From: Campanula takesimana | Taxonomy: Eukaryota; Streptophyta; Magnoliopsida; Asterales; Campanulaceae | Length of the DNA: 64,000 nucleotides | Assembly: GCA_026119855.1 (NCBI GenBank) | Contig: JAOWBW010000482.1 | Span: 372,001-436,000 of the forward strand | Direction: 5' to 3' | In this document: positions 34,694 through 46,367 of the stretch, in pieces | How the letters are laid out: the number at the start of each line of letters is the position of its first letter | Position numbering within the stretch: the stretch's first letter is position 1 | Program-made: the position numbers and the translations under genes | Notes under the pieces: model-generated | Database searches by the model: none | Told to the model about the DNA's origin: nothing | The model's input: only the letters and a program-made list of their open reading frames with translations

Positions 34694-35469
34694 AATTTGT
34701 GGGCGAATTTTCTTTAAGGTGGGGAGGATGTAACGCCCATCCTTATTCTTGTTAAATATTTGACTTGCTTGTTAAATTCTTGAACTTGCATATTATGTGC
34801 TAGTTTTACTTGGGTTAATTTCTTAACTGCTTTAGAATATTATGGTGGTTAAATGTCTAGTTTTGACTTTTGGGTCATTTGTGAAAATATGACTTTAGGG
34901 GCCTTTTTGTTAAAAGTGAAACTTGAGGGGCCTAAGTGTCATTTCTTGAAAGTTGTAAAGTATATCTTGTTTGCCTTTTCTTCTCTGAGTCATTTCCCCC
35001 AAATTTCTTTACGTTTTTCCTCTGTCTCAGAAAGCTAGGTTTAGGGTTTACCCTATTCTCGACTCCTCGTGTTTAATTATCCATCTGTTCTCGATTCCGA
35101 TCCCGGATAAATATTCGTGGTGTTGAATAGAGCATTTCCTGCCGAACATAAATTTGTTTGGGTAACTTTTATTTCGGACTAGGTAAGTTATTAGCTCCCC
35201 CTTGCTTGTAATAACATGCATATATGTTATTCCTGATACTTGTGCTTGTCAATTTCGTGTTTGGGGTGATTTTTGTGATACTTGTAATTTTGGGACAAGG
35301 GGAGTATAAATCTACTATGTAAAATGATGAAAGAAAATTGAAAGAAATGGTTTGAGCATGTTAATGCACTCCTGGAATGTTAATATGCTAATAGAAAGTT
35401 ACTCCTACATTTGGGACGGAGAATTATTCAACCTGGGAATGAAATGTGCTTTGGCTGGAAATAGTACCA

Positions 35470-35625
35470 AGCGCCCGCTTGGTTAGGTTTTGAGCGCCCG
35501 CTCGCCCTAGTGTGCGACCGCACAAAATTCCTTGGGCGACCGCACATCTTTCTGGAAGGTTTTTCAAAGGATTCACCTGCTAGTGAGTGGCCGCCCGGTT
35601 CAAAGTGAGCGCCCGCCCGGTTACC
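35470..35625. repeat. GC-rich word cluster in element C right LTR
   Basis: Counterpart of 14088-14220. It contains GCGCCCGCTTGG, GAGCGCCCGCTCGCCC, TGCGACCGCAC and GAGTGGCCGCCCGGTT, plus a further GAGCGCCCGCCCGGTT that the left LTR lacks. Confidence 0.8.
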
Positions 35626-36069
35626 CTGAAAAACAAAAAGCTTGTTTAAAGTTTGATTAATCTAGACTTAACCCCAATTGAGGTATATAGCCTTAGTATA
35701 AGATGTCCTAGTAAGTGTTGTGACACCTTAAGGGCATCATAACTTGGTCTTGAACACGAATACTCATTGAATTAAAATGAGAACTTAGTCTTGAACATGA
35801 ACACTTATAGTATTCAAATGAGAACTTAAGTATAAGAGTAACAACTCTTCTTTATGTCTTGAAAGTGCTATAAACAAGCACTAATGTGTCATGCTTGTAT
35901 TGAAATCAATGTTTGTGCACCTTAGGGGCATTAGAACAAAGTCTTGGACTTGAACATCCAAAGTATAGGATGATGAACTTGAAGTATAAAATGTATAACT
36001 CTTATACATGCTTGAATGTCCAAAGATTGGAATGATAACTCGAGTATAAGACAATAAAATCTTGTACAT

Positions 36070-36317
36070 GACTTGAACATCCATAGAAGTGGATTGAGAA
36101 CTTGAATATATGATGATAAAATCTTGTACATGACTTGAACATCCATAGAAGTGGATTGAGAACTTGAATATATGATGATAAAATCTTGTACATGACTTGA
36201 ACATCCATAGAAGTGGATTGAGAACTTTAATATAAGATGATAAAATCTTGTACATGACTTGAACATCCATAGAAGTGGATTGAGAACTTGAATATAAGAT
36301 GATAAAATCTTGTACAT
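36070..36317. repeat. 62-bp tandem repeat in element C right LTR, four units
   Basis: Units start at 36070, 36132, 36194 and 36256 with GACTTGAACATCCATAGAAG. The left LTR has only two. Units 1 and 2 share the variant GAATATATGATG. Confidence 0.92.
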
Positions 36318-36472
36318 GACTTGACACCAATACATGTGTATGATAATGAACTAGGAAGTGCTATGAACAAGCACTAACGTGTATGAGACATGTTCTTGAT
36401 TTGTATGTGCAATCATTGCATATAGCTACTTGATAATAATGTGACTTCTTGATTACTTGAAGCATGATTCTT

Positions 36473-38582
36473 TGTCACGACCCGAAATATAGGCTCTATT
36501 TTATTAGTAATAAATAATTATTTATTCATTTATTTGCTTGTTTATTTATTTAAATTATTATTTATTTAAATAATTATGTGTGCAATTAATGTGTTATAAT
36601 ATTTATGCCTAGCATTTTATTCGAGTTAGTTGGGCTAGGGTGGTATTGTTGGGTCTTAGTTGTTAGTGGGGAGTATTGAGTTGGGTAGTTTTGAGGAGGG
36701 GGTCTTTGTGTAAGTTTTTAAAATTACTCCTACCCTCTCCCTACACCTCCTTCTCCCTCACACACTCCACCCCCACTCCATCTTCCAGCCATCTCTCTCC
36801 CTCTCTCTAAGATTTGGGTAAGTTTTCTTTCTCCTCCTTCTCTCTTCATTTTCTTCATCTTCTCCTTGAAATCTCTCATTTCTTAAAACGTGAAACATGT
36901 TTAGATCGTCGATAGGATCGTAGGAAGCCAAAAAGAATCGAAATCCATCAACTTTGAGAAAATCCAAGTAAGTTACTTTTCCCCCATTTTGATGCTAAAA
37001 TGTTCATATCATGTTTAGATAATGCTTAATGTGTTATATTTGAAGTTTGGCTGGGTTTTGAATTTGTTTGGAATTTATTTGAGTTTTTGGTTAAAAATGG
37101 TGAAATCTTGAATGTTGGTTTTGATTCTTGAATTTGGTTGATAAAGGGTGTTGTTAAGATCCCCTTTGTAGTTAAATGATGTTTGGGTACCTTAGAAACT
37201 TTGTTGGGAGTGTTGATTTTGAGTGTTATGAATTTGGTATGAATTGGTAAGGCATTTTGGAGAACCCAGCTGGGAATTTCTCCCAGCCCGTAGACCAGGC
37301 GCCCGCTTGTGGTGGACCAGGCGCCCGCCTACATGCCCTTTTCTAATGGCCAGACCTTCTGGTCATTCAGGCGCCCGCCTGCCCCAGTCCAGGCGCCCGC
37401 CCGCTCCCTGTTCCAGGAATTTGACCTTTTTGCTTGTTTAAACTAAATGGCTTAACTAGTTTAGGTTTAATCCTTCTAATTAACTTAAGATAACACCGTG
37501 GAACACTTTATTGTGTGGATTTGATTCTTTTGTGAATAAATATGATGTGAAATTTATTTAAGTACCGTTTTGGTAATGTTGGGCATCTTTGATGTGCGGT
37601 TTGGATTGGTTTACCCTTGTGGTAATTTAATTGGAATGATTCCCTACTTTGGAATCCTTTGTTGTTTATCGCGCTAGTATTTTATTACTTAGCCTTTACG
37701 TGAAAGTCCAGCTGGTACTTTGTGTGTGTTTGGGCGATGCGAAACATTATGATGGCACGGCCAAGTCCATTGTGATGTTGACCATTGTTTTGCCCCATTA
37801 TTACCCTCCTCCAGATTGGCCTTGGATGTGAGAAGAGATAGCTCCTTTGTGTGCACTTTAGCTTTACTTGGAGCATGACTTTGTGGCATGTCTCCCGTCC
37901 TTTGTGACACTTCATTTGGTTATTGGTTCCGGTACCGGGGTTTTCTCTTCGGCTTTCATGCTATTATGAAGATGTTGATTGGTTGATTATTGAAGCTGCG
38001 CAGCGATCCTTTATTTGGATGTTCCGGTTCGGAAAACCTTGGCTATATCCTTTGTTATGTGTTTATTTCCGCTGCTATCTGTTATGTGATAAATGCTATG
38101 TGCTATGTGATATTTATTATTGCTTATTGCTTCTTGCATCATAGCATGTCATGTAGTTGCATTAGTAACTTATTGAGATTTATCTCACCCCCTTTTCTTT
38201 TATCTTTGTTTTTCCTTAACCCTCCCCCCAAGTGCTAAGGACTAGTCTCGCTGATCACGAGATTGAGGACGTCGAGTGTGGATCCATTCTTTTGGGGAAG
38301 GTTGATATAGGTTGGTTTACATTATGTAAATGTGTAGCCATTTTGGGGTAGTTGTACCAAACAATGACGTCACTAAGAATTGTATAATTTTATTTTGTTG
38401 GGCATAAACTTGTGGAAGTTTATGATAGTTGTAATTGGTTTTTATCAAACTTGGTTTGTAAAACTTTGGATCATCACCTTTTGGTATCAAATGAAATTTT
38501 TAAATCTGGTATTTCTCAGTTTTAGTTTTAGAGTCGACATCCAGCTCGCGGTCTCGGGCCCGCGGGGTCCGTAGTCGCGACA
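36473..38582 (+). repeat. Element D 5' LTR
   Basis: 2,110 bp. A pyrimidine-rich leader-like tract (36723-36810) precedes two donor-like sites, TTGGGTAAGTTTTC (GT at 36818) and CCAAGTAAGTTAC (GT at 36968). Four CAGGCGCCCGC words lie at 37296-37400. Confidence 0.96.
37296..37400. repeat. CAGGCGCCCGC word cluster in element D left LTR
   Basis: Exact 11-mer at 37296, 37318, 37368 and 37390, spaced 22, 50 and 22 bp. The right LTR repeats it at 44037, 44059, 44109 and 44131 with the same spacing. Confidence 0.9.
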
Positions 38583-38584
38583 GT

Positions 38585-38597
38585 TGGTATCAGAGCT
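38585..38597 (+). other. Element D primer-binding site
   Basis: TGGTATCAGAGCT, two bases after the LTR end; initiator-methionine tRNA type. Confidence 0.92.
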
Positions 38598-38703
38598 ATG
38601 GAATTAGCTCTAAGTATAAGTCTAGGTGGATTAGTATGACCTAGGTGGGTAGTAGTGTGCGGAGTGATTAACGGTTGATGTTTTATGCAGGTAATTGTTC
38701 TCA

Positions 38704-41700
38704 ATGTCTGGAAGAAGAAACAGAGGAGGTACTAGTGGGGCACAGAATCAGAATGATACAAGGGAAGAAGCACGTGCTATGTTTCAAGGCATGTTCGAGG
38801 CGGCCATGAAGGACATACATGATCAAGGTCCGAGGGTAGAACAAGCACCACCCCGCTATGGATTGGAGCAATTTCTGAAGTTGAAACCGGTTGAATTCAA
38901 TGGGGAACCCGATGTTCGGAAAGCTGAGTTGTGGATTGAGTCGATGGAGAAGATTTATGATGTATTTGGTTGCTCGGATGAGGACAAGGTCCGGTTTGCG
39001 GCTTACAAGCTTGTGGGAGCCGCCGAGCATTAGTGGAAAGGTATTAAAGCTACTTGGGATGATACTCGCACGGTGTATGAGTGGGAGTTTTTTGTACGCA
39101 AATTCAAGGAGCATTTCATTCCGGATGTTGATCAAAACCGAAAGGAGATCGAGCTACTCAACCTGGAGCAAGGTGTGTTGTCTATAGCACAATACTCGGC
39201 TAAGTTTATAGAATTAGCCCGGTATTGCGACTATTTGGTGAGGACCGAGGAACAAAAGGCTATGAGATTTATTCGGGGATTGAAGACCTCCATCCGTACT
39301 CAACTGATTGATCAACGGATTGTGACTTTCCAAGATGCGGTGGACCGAGCCTATTTGATAGAGCAAGATATTGGGGAGCATAAAAGGAAGACCGAGGTGG
39401 CTAACCCGAGTAAGCAAGGAGCTCAAGGCAAGCCACAACACCGTTCCGATAACCGAGGTAACTTTGGGGGACAATCTCAGTTCCGAGGGCAACCGATCCC
39501 AAGGAACCCGGGTACCACTTCCGGGAACCAAGGGAGCCAAGTTAGGAGGCTTTGTTCGTATTGTCAAAAGGAAGGTCATTCTGAAGACCGTTGTTGGAAG
39601 AAGCAAGGAAGGTGCACCAATTGTGGTCAAATGGGTCACTTTGTAAAAGATTGCCTGAGAGGTAGAGTACAAGCATCCGGGTCAGGAGTTGGTAATAATC
39701 AAGGTCAGAAAAGGGATGCTACGGGAAAGCCCAAGGTCCAAGGGAAAGTGTTTGCAATGAATCAACAACAAGCTACCGATGATCCATCCGTTATTGGAGG
39801 TATTGTTTCTGTGTCTAATGTGAGCGCACGAGCGTTAGTAGATCCAGGATCATCTCATTCATACATTTCTGTGCAATTTGCTTCCATGTTAAATGCTGCA
39901 TTCGAGTCTTTACCGTACGTGCTAGAGGTGTCGACCCCTATAGGAGAATGCTTGATTTCTGATCGAGTCTTTCGTGCTTGTGATGTGGTTATTTGTGGTC
40001 GTGTCCTTTGTGCGGATTTGGTGGTTCTTCCTATCCAAGACTTTGATGTCATATTGGGTATGGATTGGTTGAGTAAGTTTCATGCTTCTGTTGATTGCCG
40101 TAAGAAAATTGTTACTTTTTCTATTCCCGATGTGCCTAAATTTGTGTTTGAGGCTAGTCCTCTGAGTAGAAAGGTTCGCTTAATTTCTTATTTGAAAGCG
40201 AGAAAATTATTGCATAGTGGTTGTGAGGGGTATTTGGCTAGTGTTCTTGATACTAGGAAAGAATCCCCTAGTTTGGATAGTGTTCGGGTAGTTCGGGAAT
40301 TTCCCGATGTTTTCTTTACCGAGTATGATATGCCTCCCGATCGTGAGATAGAGTTTTGTATAGATCTTTTGCCGGGTACGGCTCCGATTTCGAAAGCGCC
40401 TTATAGGTTAGCTCCCGCAGAATTGAAGGAACTGAAGGTTCAGTTGCAAGAGTTGCTTGATCGAGGGTTTGTCCGCCCTAGTGTTTCCCCATGGGGAGCA
40501 CCGGTTTTGTTCGTGCGGAAGAAAGATGGTTCGTTGAGGTTGTGCATAGATTACCGGAAGTTGAATCAGGTTACGGTGAAGAACAAGTATCCTCTACCGC
40601 ACATCGATGATTTATTTGATCAGCTTCAAGGGTCCGTGGTTTTCTCTAAACTTGATTTGAGGAGTGGGTACCATCTGTTGAAGGTTCGATCGGAGGATAT
40701 TCCGAAGACTGCTTTTCGCACTCGGTATGGTCATTATGAGTTCTTGGTTATGCCGTTTGGGTTGACTAACGCGCCGGCCGTATTTATGGATTTGATGAAC
40801 CGAGTTTTCCATCCCTATCTTGATTCGTTCGTGGTGGTCTTCATCGACGACATTCTTGTTTATTCGAAATCCCGGGAGGAGCACGAGCAGTATTTGAGGA
40901 CAGTTTTATCCGTTCTTGCGAGGGAGAAATTATTTGCGAAGTTTAGTAAATGCGATTTTTGGCTCGAGAAGGTGTCATTTCTGGGGCATGTTATTTCAAA
41001 AGATGGGATTTCTGTGGATCCGTCTAGGATTGAAGCTATAGTGGATTGGAAGAGACCCGAATCAGTGACAGAGATTAGAAGCTTTCTTGGTTTAGCCGGG
41101 TATTACCGAAGATTTATTGAGGGGTTTTCGAGGATTGCTACTCCGATGACTCAGTTGACCCGGAAGAATGTTCCGTTTGTGTGGACCGAGAAATGTGACA
41201 AGAGTTTCGAGGAATTGAAGAAGAGGTTGACTACCGCACCGATCTTGACTTTGCCTAATGGAAGCGATGGCCTAGTGATTTTCAGTGATGCTTCGAAAGA
41301 GGGTTTGGGTTGTGTGTTGATGCAGAACGGGAAAGTAATTGCTTATGCTTCGAGGAAGTTGACCCCTAGTGAACAGAATTACCCGACTCATGATATGGAG
41401 TTAGCGGCTATTGTATTTGTGTTGCACAAGTGGAAGCACTACCTTTATGGGGCGAAGTTTGAGATCTTTACCGATCACAAGAGTTTGAAGTACCTATTCT
41501 CCCAGAAAGAATTGAACAACCGACAGCGCCGATGGATGTAATTATTGAAGGATTATGATTGTACAATTTCTTATCATCCGGGGAAGGCGAATGTGGTAGC
41601 CGATGCGATTAGTAGAAAGTCTTATGTGGCTTCGATGATGGTTCGAGAATGGAAAATGCTTGAGGATGTTCGAGATTGGTCTCCTCGTGAATCGAGACAT

Positions 41701-43164
41701 GGGGCTATTTTTGTGAATATGAGGGTATCTCCGACCCTAATTCAGAGGATAAAAGAGGCTCAGAAAGAAGATCCCGAGTTGGTGAAGATAATGGGTAAAT
41801 TGAAGGAAAAGAACTTCGAGGATTTTTCATTGAGTTCGAGTGGAGTTTTGACATTCCGTGGTCGTTTGTGTGTTCCGGATGTTGATGGAATTAAACAGAG
41901 AGTTCTTGATGAGGGTCACAAATCGAGGTATACTATTCATCCGGGCAGTACGAAGATGTATCAGGATTTGAAGCAACAGTTTTGGTGGATTAATATGAAA
42001 AGGGAAATAGCCGAGTACGTTTCGAAGTGTTTAACTTGTCAGCAGGTCAAAGCCGAGCATCAGAAACCCGCGGGATTACTTCAGCCGTTAGAGATTCCCG
42101 AGTGGAAATGGGAGCATGTGACTATGGATTTCGTTACGGGACTACCTCGTACCCGTAGGAAGTATGACAGTGTTTGGGTAATAGTGGATAGATTGACCAA
42201 GAGTGCCCATTTCTTACCTATTGACATCAGATATTCGATGGAGAAGCTTGCGACCCTTTATATCGATGAGATTGTTAGATTGCATGGAGTTCCGGTTAGC
42301 ATTGTGTCAGATCGAGACACGAGGTTAACTTCTAGATTGTGGAAGGCGTTTCAGGAAGCTTTGGGTACAGATTTGCGATTCAGTACAGCTTTTCATCCAC
42401 AGACCGACGGTCAATCCGAGAGGACTATTCAGATTTTGGAGGATATGTTGCGAGCGTGTTCGATAGACTTTTCCGATTCTTGGGATTCGCACCTACCGCT
42501 AGTGGAGTTCTCTTACAACAACAGTTATCAGGCTAGTATCGAGATGGCACCGTATGAGGCTTTGTATGGAAGAAAGTGTAGGTCGCCTATTTGTTGGGAT
42601 GAGGTCGGTGAAGCGAAAGTTTTGGGTATTGATTTGCTTCGGGATTCGGTTGAGAAAGTCAAAGTTATCCGGGATCGATTGAAGACAGCCCAGAGTCGAC
42701 ATAAGAGCTATGCAGATAACCGAAGGCGAGATCTTAGTTTTCAGACGGGTGATTTTGTGTTCTTGAAAGTGTCTCCGAAGGTGGGTATTCGAAGGTTCGG
42801 GAAGAAGGGTAAATTGGCTCCAAGGTTTATTGGTCCGTTTGAGATTTTGGGAAAGGTTGGACTTCTAGCGTATCGTCTCGCGTTACCGTCATCTTTAGAC
42901 CGGTTGCACAACGTCTTTCACGTTTCTATGCTTCGGAAGTATGTCCATGATCCGTCTCATGTGTTACCGAGGATACCGGAAGATATTGAGCCCGATATGA
43001 CTTATGAGGAACGACCGGTACGGATTTTAGATGCCAAAGTCCAAGAGTTGAGGAACAAAAGCATTGCGTTGGTTAGAGTCCTTTGGAGGAACCATAACAT
43101 CGAGGAGTCGACGTGGGAGCTTCGTGTCGAGATCGAGAGGAAATTTCCGTGGCTTTTTGTTTGA
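38704..43164 (+). pseudogene. Element D gag-pol polyprotein (Tekay), open apart from two nonsense codons
   Basis: The start is the ATG at 38704 (MSGRRNRGG), 14 bases after an acceptor-like TTTTATGCAG. One frame of about 1,486 codons. Gag is at about residues 40-240, with two zinc knuckles (CSYCQKEGHSEDRC, CTNCGQMGHFVKDC) at about 284-316. Protease DPGSSHS is near 380. Reverse transcriptase spans about 560-760, with WGAPVLFVRKKDGSLRLCID and the catalytic VVVFIDDILVYSKS near 713. RNase H FSDASKEGLGCVLMQ is near 860. Integrase has an HHCC zinc region near 1080 and D/D/E in MDFVTGLP, SDRDTRL and HPQTDGQSE. The chromodomain-like WRNHNIEESTWE is near 1460. Breaks are TAG at 39031 (codon 110, in an AEHW context) and TAA at 41539 (codon 946, between RNase H and integrase). 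It could not make full protein without readthrough but may be mobilised in trans. Confidence 0.95.
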
Positions 43165-43213
43165 GGTGAGTCTCGTTAAAATTCGGGTCGAATTTTCTTT
43201 AAGGGGGAGTGAA

Positions 43214-45320
43214 TGTCACGACCCGAAATATAGGCTCTATTTTATTAGTAATAAATAATTATTTATTCATTTATTTGCTTGTTTATTTATTTAAATTATT
43301 ATTTATTTAAATAATTATGTGTGCAATTAATGTGTTATAATATTTATGCCTAGCATTTTATTCGAGTTAGTTGGGCTAGGGTGGTATTGTTGGGTCTTAG
43401 TTGTTAGTGGGGAGTATTGAGTTGGGTATTTTTGAGGAGGGGGTCTTTGTGTAAGTTTTTAAAATTACTCCTACCCTCTCCCTACACCTCCTTCTCCCTC
43501 ACACACTCCACCCCCACTCCATCTTCCAGCCATCTCTCTCCCTCTCTCTAAGATTTGGGTAAGTTTTCTTTCTCCTCCTTCTCTCTTCATTTTCTTCATC
43601 TTCTCCTTGAAATCTCTCATTTCTTAAAACGTGAAACATGTTTAGATCGTCGATAGGATCGTAGGAAGCCAAAAAGAATCGAAATCCATCAACTTTGAGA
43701 AAATCCAAGTAAGTTACTTTTCCCCCATTTTGATGCTAAAATGTTCATATCATGTTTAGATAATGCTTAATGTGTTATATTTGAAGTTTGGTTGGGTTTT
43801 GAATTTGTTTGGAATTTATTTGAGTTTTTGGTTAAAAATGGTGAAATCTTGAATGTTGGTTTTGATTCTTGAATTTGGTTGATAAAGGGTGTTGTTAAGA
43901 TCCCCTTTGTAGTTAAATGATGTTTGGGTACCTTAGAAACTTTGTTGAGAGTGTTGATTTTGAGTGTTATGAATTTGGTATGAATTGGTAAGGCATTTTG
44001 GAGAACCCAGCTGGGAATTTCTCCCAGCCCGTAGACCAGGCGCCCGCCTGTGGTGGACCAGGCGCCCGCCTACATGCCCTTTTCTAATGGCCAGACCTTC
44101 TGGTCATTCAGGCGCCCGCCTGCCCCAGTCCAGGCGCCCGCCCGCCCCCTGTTCCAGGAATTTGACCTTTTTGCTTGTTTAAACTAAATGGCTTAACTAG
44201 TTTAGGTTTAATCCTTCTAATTAACTTAAGATAACACCGTAGAACACTTTATTGTGTGGATTTGATTCTTTTGTGAATAAATATGATGTGAAATTTATTT
44301 AAGTACCGTTTTGGTAATGTTGGGCATCTTTGATGTGCGGTTTGGATTGGTTTACCCTTGTGGTAATTTAATTGGAATGATTCCCTACTTTGGAATCTTT
44401 TGTTGTTTATCGCGCTAGTATTTTATTACTTAGCCTTTACGTGAAAGTCCAGCTGGTACTTTGTGTGTGTTTGGGCGATGCGAAACATTATGATGGCACG
44501 GCCAAGTCCATTGTGATGTTGACCATTGTTTTGCCCCATTATTACCCTCCTCCAGATTGGCCTTGGATGTGAGAAGAGCTAGCTCCTTTGTGTGCACTTT
44601 AGCTTTACTTGGAGCATGACTTTTTGGTATGCCTCCCGTCCTTTGTGACACTTCATTTGGTTATTGGTTCCGGTACCGGGGTTTTCTCTTCGGCTTTCAT
44701 GCTATTATGAAGATGTTGATTGGTTGATTATTGAAGCTGCGCAGCGATCCTTTATTTGGATGTTCCGGTTCGGAAAACCTTGGCTATATCTTTTGTTATG
44801 TGTTTATTTCCGCTGCTATCTGTTATGTGATAAATGCTATGTGCTATGTGATATTTATTATTGCTTATTGCTTCTTGCATAATAGCATGTCATGTAGTTG
44901 CATTAGTAACTTATTGAGATTTATCTCACCCCCTTTTCTTTTATCTTTGTTTTTCCTTAACCCCCCCAGGTGCTAAGGACTAGTCTCGCTGATCACGAGA
45001 TTGAGGACGTCGAGTGTGGATCCATTCTTTTGGGGAAGGTTGATATAGGTTGGTTTACATTATGTAAATGTGTAGCCATTTTGGGGTAGTTGTACCAAAC
45101 AATGACGTCACTAAGAATTGTATAATTGTATTTTGTTGGGCATAAACTTGTGGAAGTTTATGATAGTTGTAATTGGTTTTTATCAAACTTGGTTTGTAAA
45201 ACTTTGGATCATCACCTTTTGGTATCAAATGAAATTTTTAAATCTGGTATTTCTCAGTTTTAGTTTTAGAGTCGACATCCAGCTCGCGGTCTCGGGCCCG
45301 CGGGGTCCGGGGTCGCGACA
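43214..45320 (+). repeat. Element D 3' LTR
   Basis: 2,107 bp, about 99% identical to 36473-38582. Open frames that appear in both LTRs (for example 43985-44182) are coincidental. Confidence 0.96.
44037..44141. repeat. CAGGCGCCCGC word cluster in element D right LTR
   Basis: Four exact words at 44037, 44059, 44109 and 44131. Bases between words have mutated (for example TTG to CTG after word 1 relative to the left LTR) while the words are unchanged. Confidence 0.9.
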
Positions 45321-46367
45321 TTCTTGGTGACCTAGTCCACTACTTTTGGATTAGTTCTACTCTCGTAATTCAAGTAAATACCTACTTGTGCATTCTTGTG
45401 TGAGTCCAACTGGTCCTTGCTTATTCGGAGGTATATAGGTTCACGCTTATCATGAGGCTGGGGCCAAAGTGATAATCGGGGATCTATGTATCTGCGCTTG
45501 ACCCCTTACTACAAGCCATAGTAAGGGCATAGCTTCCTTTATTAGAGCAATACATCTGATATAAGTGAATGTTAAACTCGTGAACACCTCGTGAATCTTG
45601 ATCTTGGGAATGACACTGGTTACCGGGTCTTCTTATATACCCTGCATAAGCAGTTTCTTGATATTGATCGTGATAGTCAAAAGTAATACAAGCTACGATA
45701 ACAATGGTATTCTTGGGAGGGATAAGGAAGGAAGCAATATCCTTTATAACGTGCTAGCTTAGCCTTATGTGCTCTTGATGAGTGGCTTAGCCTCTCATAT
45801 ACTTATTACTTGATGATACTTGATACATGATTACTTGAGTATCTACTTGAATTGCATGATAACATGTCATGTAGTTGCATCTAATAGCTTACTGAGATTT
45901 ATCTCACCCCGTTCCTTGTTTAATTGTTTTCCTTAGATCAAAGGAAGGCTAGTGATAGTGCGAAGTGAGGCTCGACATAGCTGGGAGCTTACTACGCAGG
46001 TGGTTATTCTTTTGGGGATCGTGGTCCTTTTACATTTTGGTGAGGACGATGTATTATGGGTTATGTAACTCCTTATTTTGGGGTAGACAGTCTTGTATAG
46101 TACTTGTTGTCTCTAGACATCTTGTAATGCCAGCATATGTGCTAGGCATGTTTCCACTGTGTATAATCATGTTTGGTTTAAATTTTCTTGTCTAGAACTC
46201 ATGGTGTGAGCTATCTTAGCTCTTTATTCTAGAGTATATATATCATGTCAGTTTGTTATAAACAGTTGTCATCCAGTTTCTTGTTAGTTTCTTGATTCTT
46301 GTTATTCATTCGCACCAGGTTCAAGGTTCTATTAGGGGATCCCGGGACCTGGGGGCGTGTCAGAGAA

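Larger units (their letters stand above)
36473..45320 (+). mobile_element. Element D: young Ty3/gypsy chromovirus, Tekay (Del) type
   Basis: LTRs 36473-38582 and 43214-45320 start TGTCACGACCCG and end GTCGCGACA. The exact duplication TTCTT flanks them (36468-36472 and 45321-45325), inside the right LTR of C. It has a primer-binding site after the left LTR and polypurine tract AAGGGGGAGTGAA (43201-43213) before the right one. I count about 17 substitutions between LTRs (0.8%). It is complete at 8,848 bp, and gag-pol is open except for two stops. Confidence 0.97.
13349..46362 (+). mobile_element. Element C: Ty3/gypsy chromovirus, Tekay (Del) type, carrying elements E and D
   Basis: The LTRs start TGTAACGCCC and end GGGGGCGTGTCA. 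The left LTR is 13349-15979; the right is 34729-46362 and is interrupted by D. The primer-binding site abuts the left LTR and the polypurine tract AAGGTGGGGAGGA (34716-34728) abuts the right one. Order gag, protease, reverse transcriptase, RNase H, integrase, with a C-terminal chromodomain-like block, indicates a Tekay/Del chromovirus. Removing E and D leaves about 10 kb. The first 700 bp of the LTRs differ at about 17 sites (2.4%). Confidence 0.93.
34729..46362 (+). repeat. Element C 3' LTR, interrupted by element D
   Basis: The two LTR parts are 34729-36472 and 45326-46362 (after the TTCTT duplication at 45321-45325). Together they are about 2.78 kb, some 150 bp longer than the 5' LTR. The difference comes mostly from two extra 62-bp units (36070-36317) and an extra GC-rich unit near 35590. 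Confidence 0.92.

Noticed and set aside
37244..37441. Open frame found identically at 43985-44182
   Set aside because: Present twice because the LTRs of D are duplicates; it simply crosses the GC-rich word cluster.
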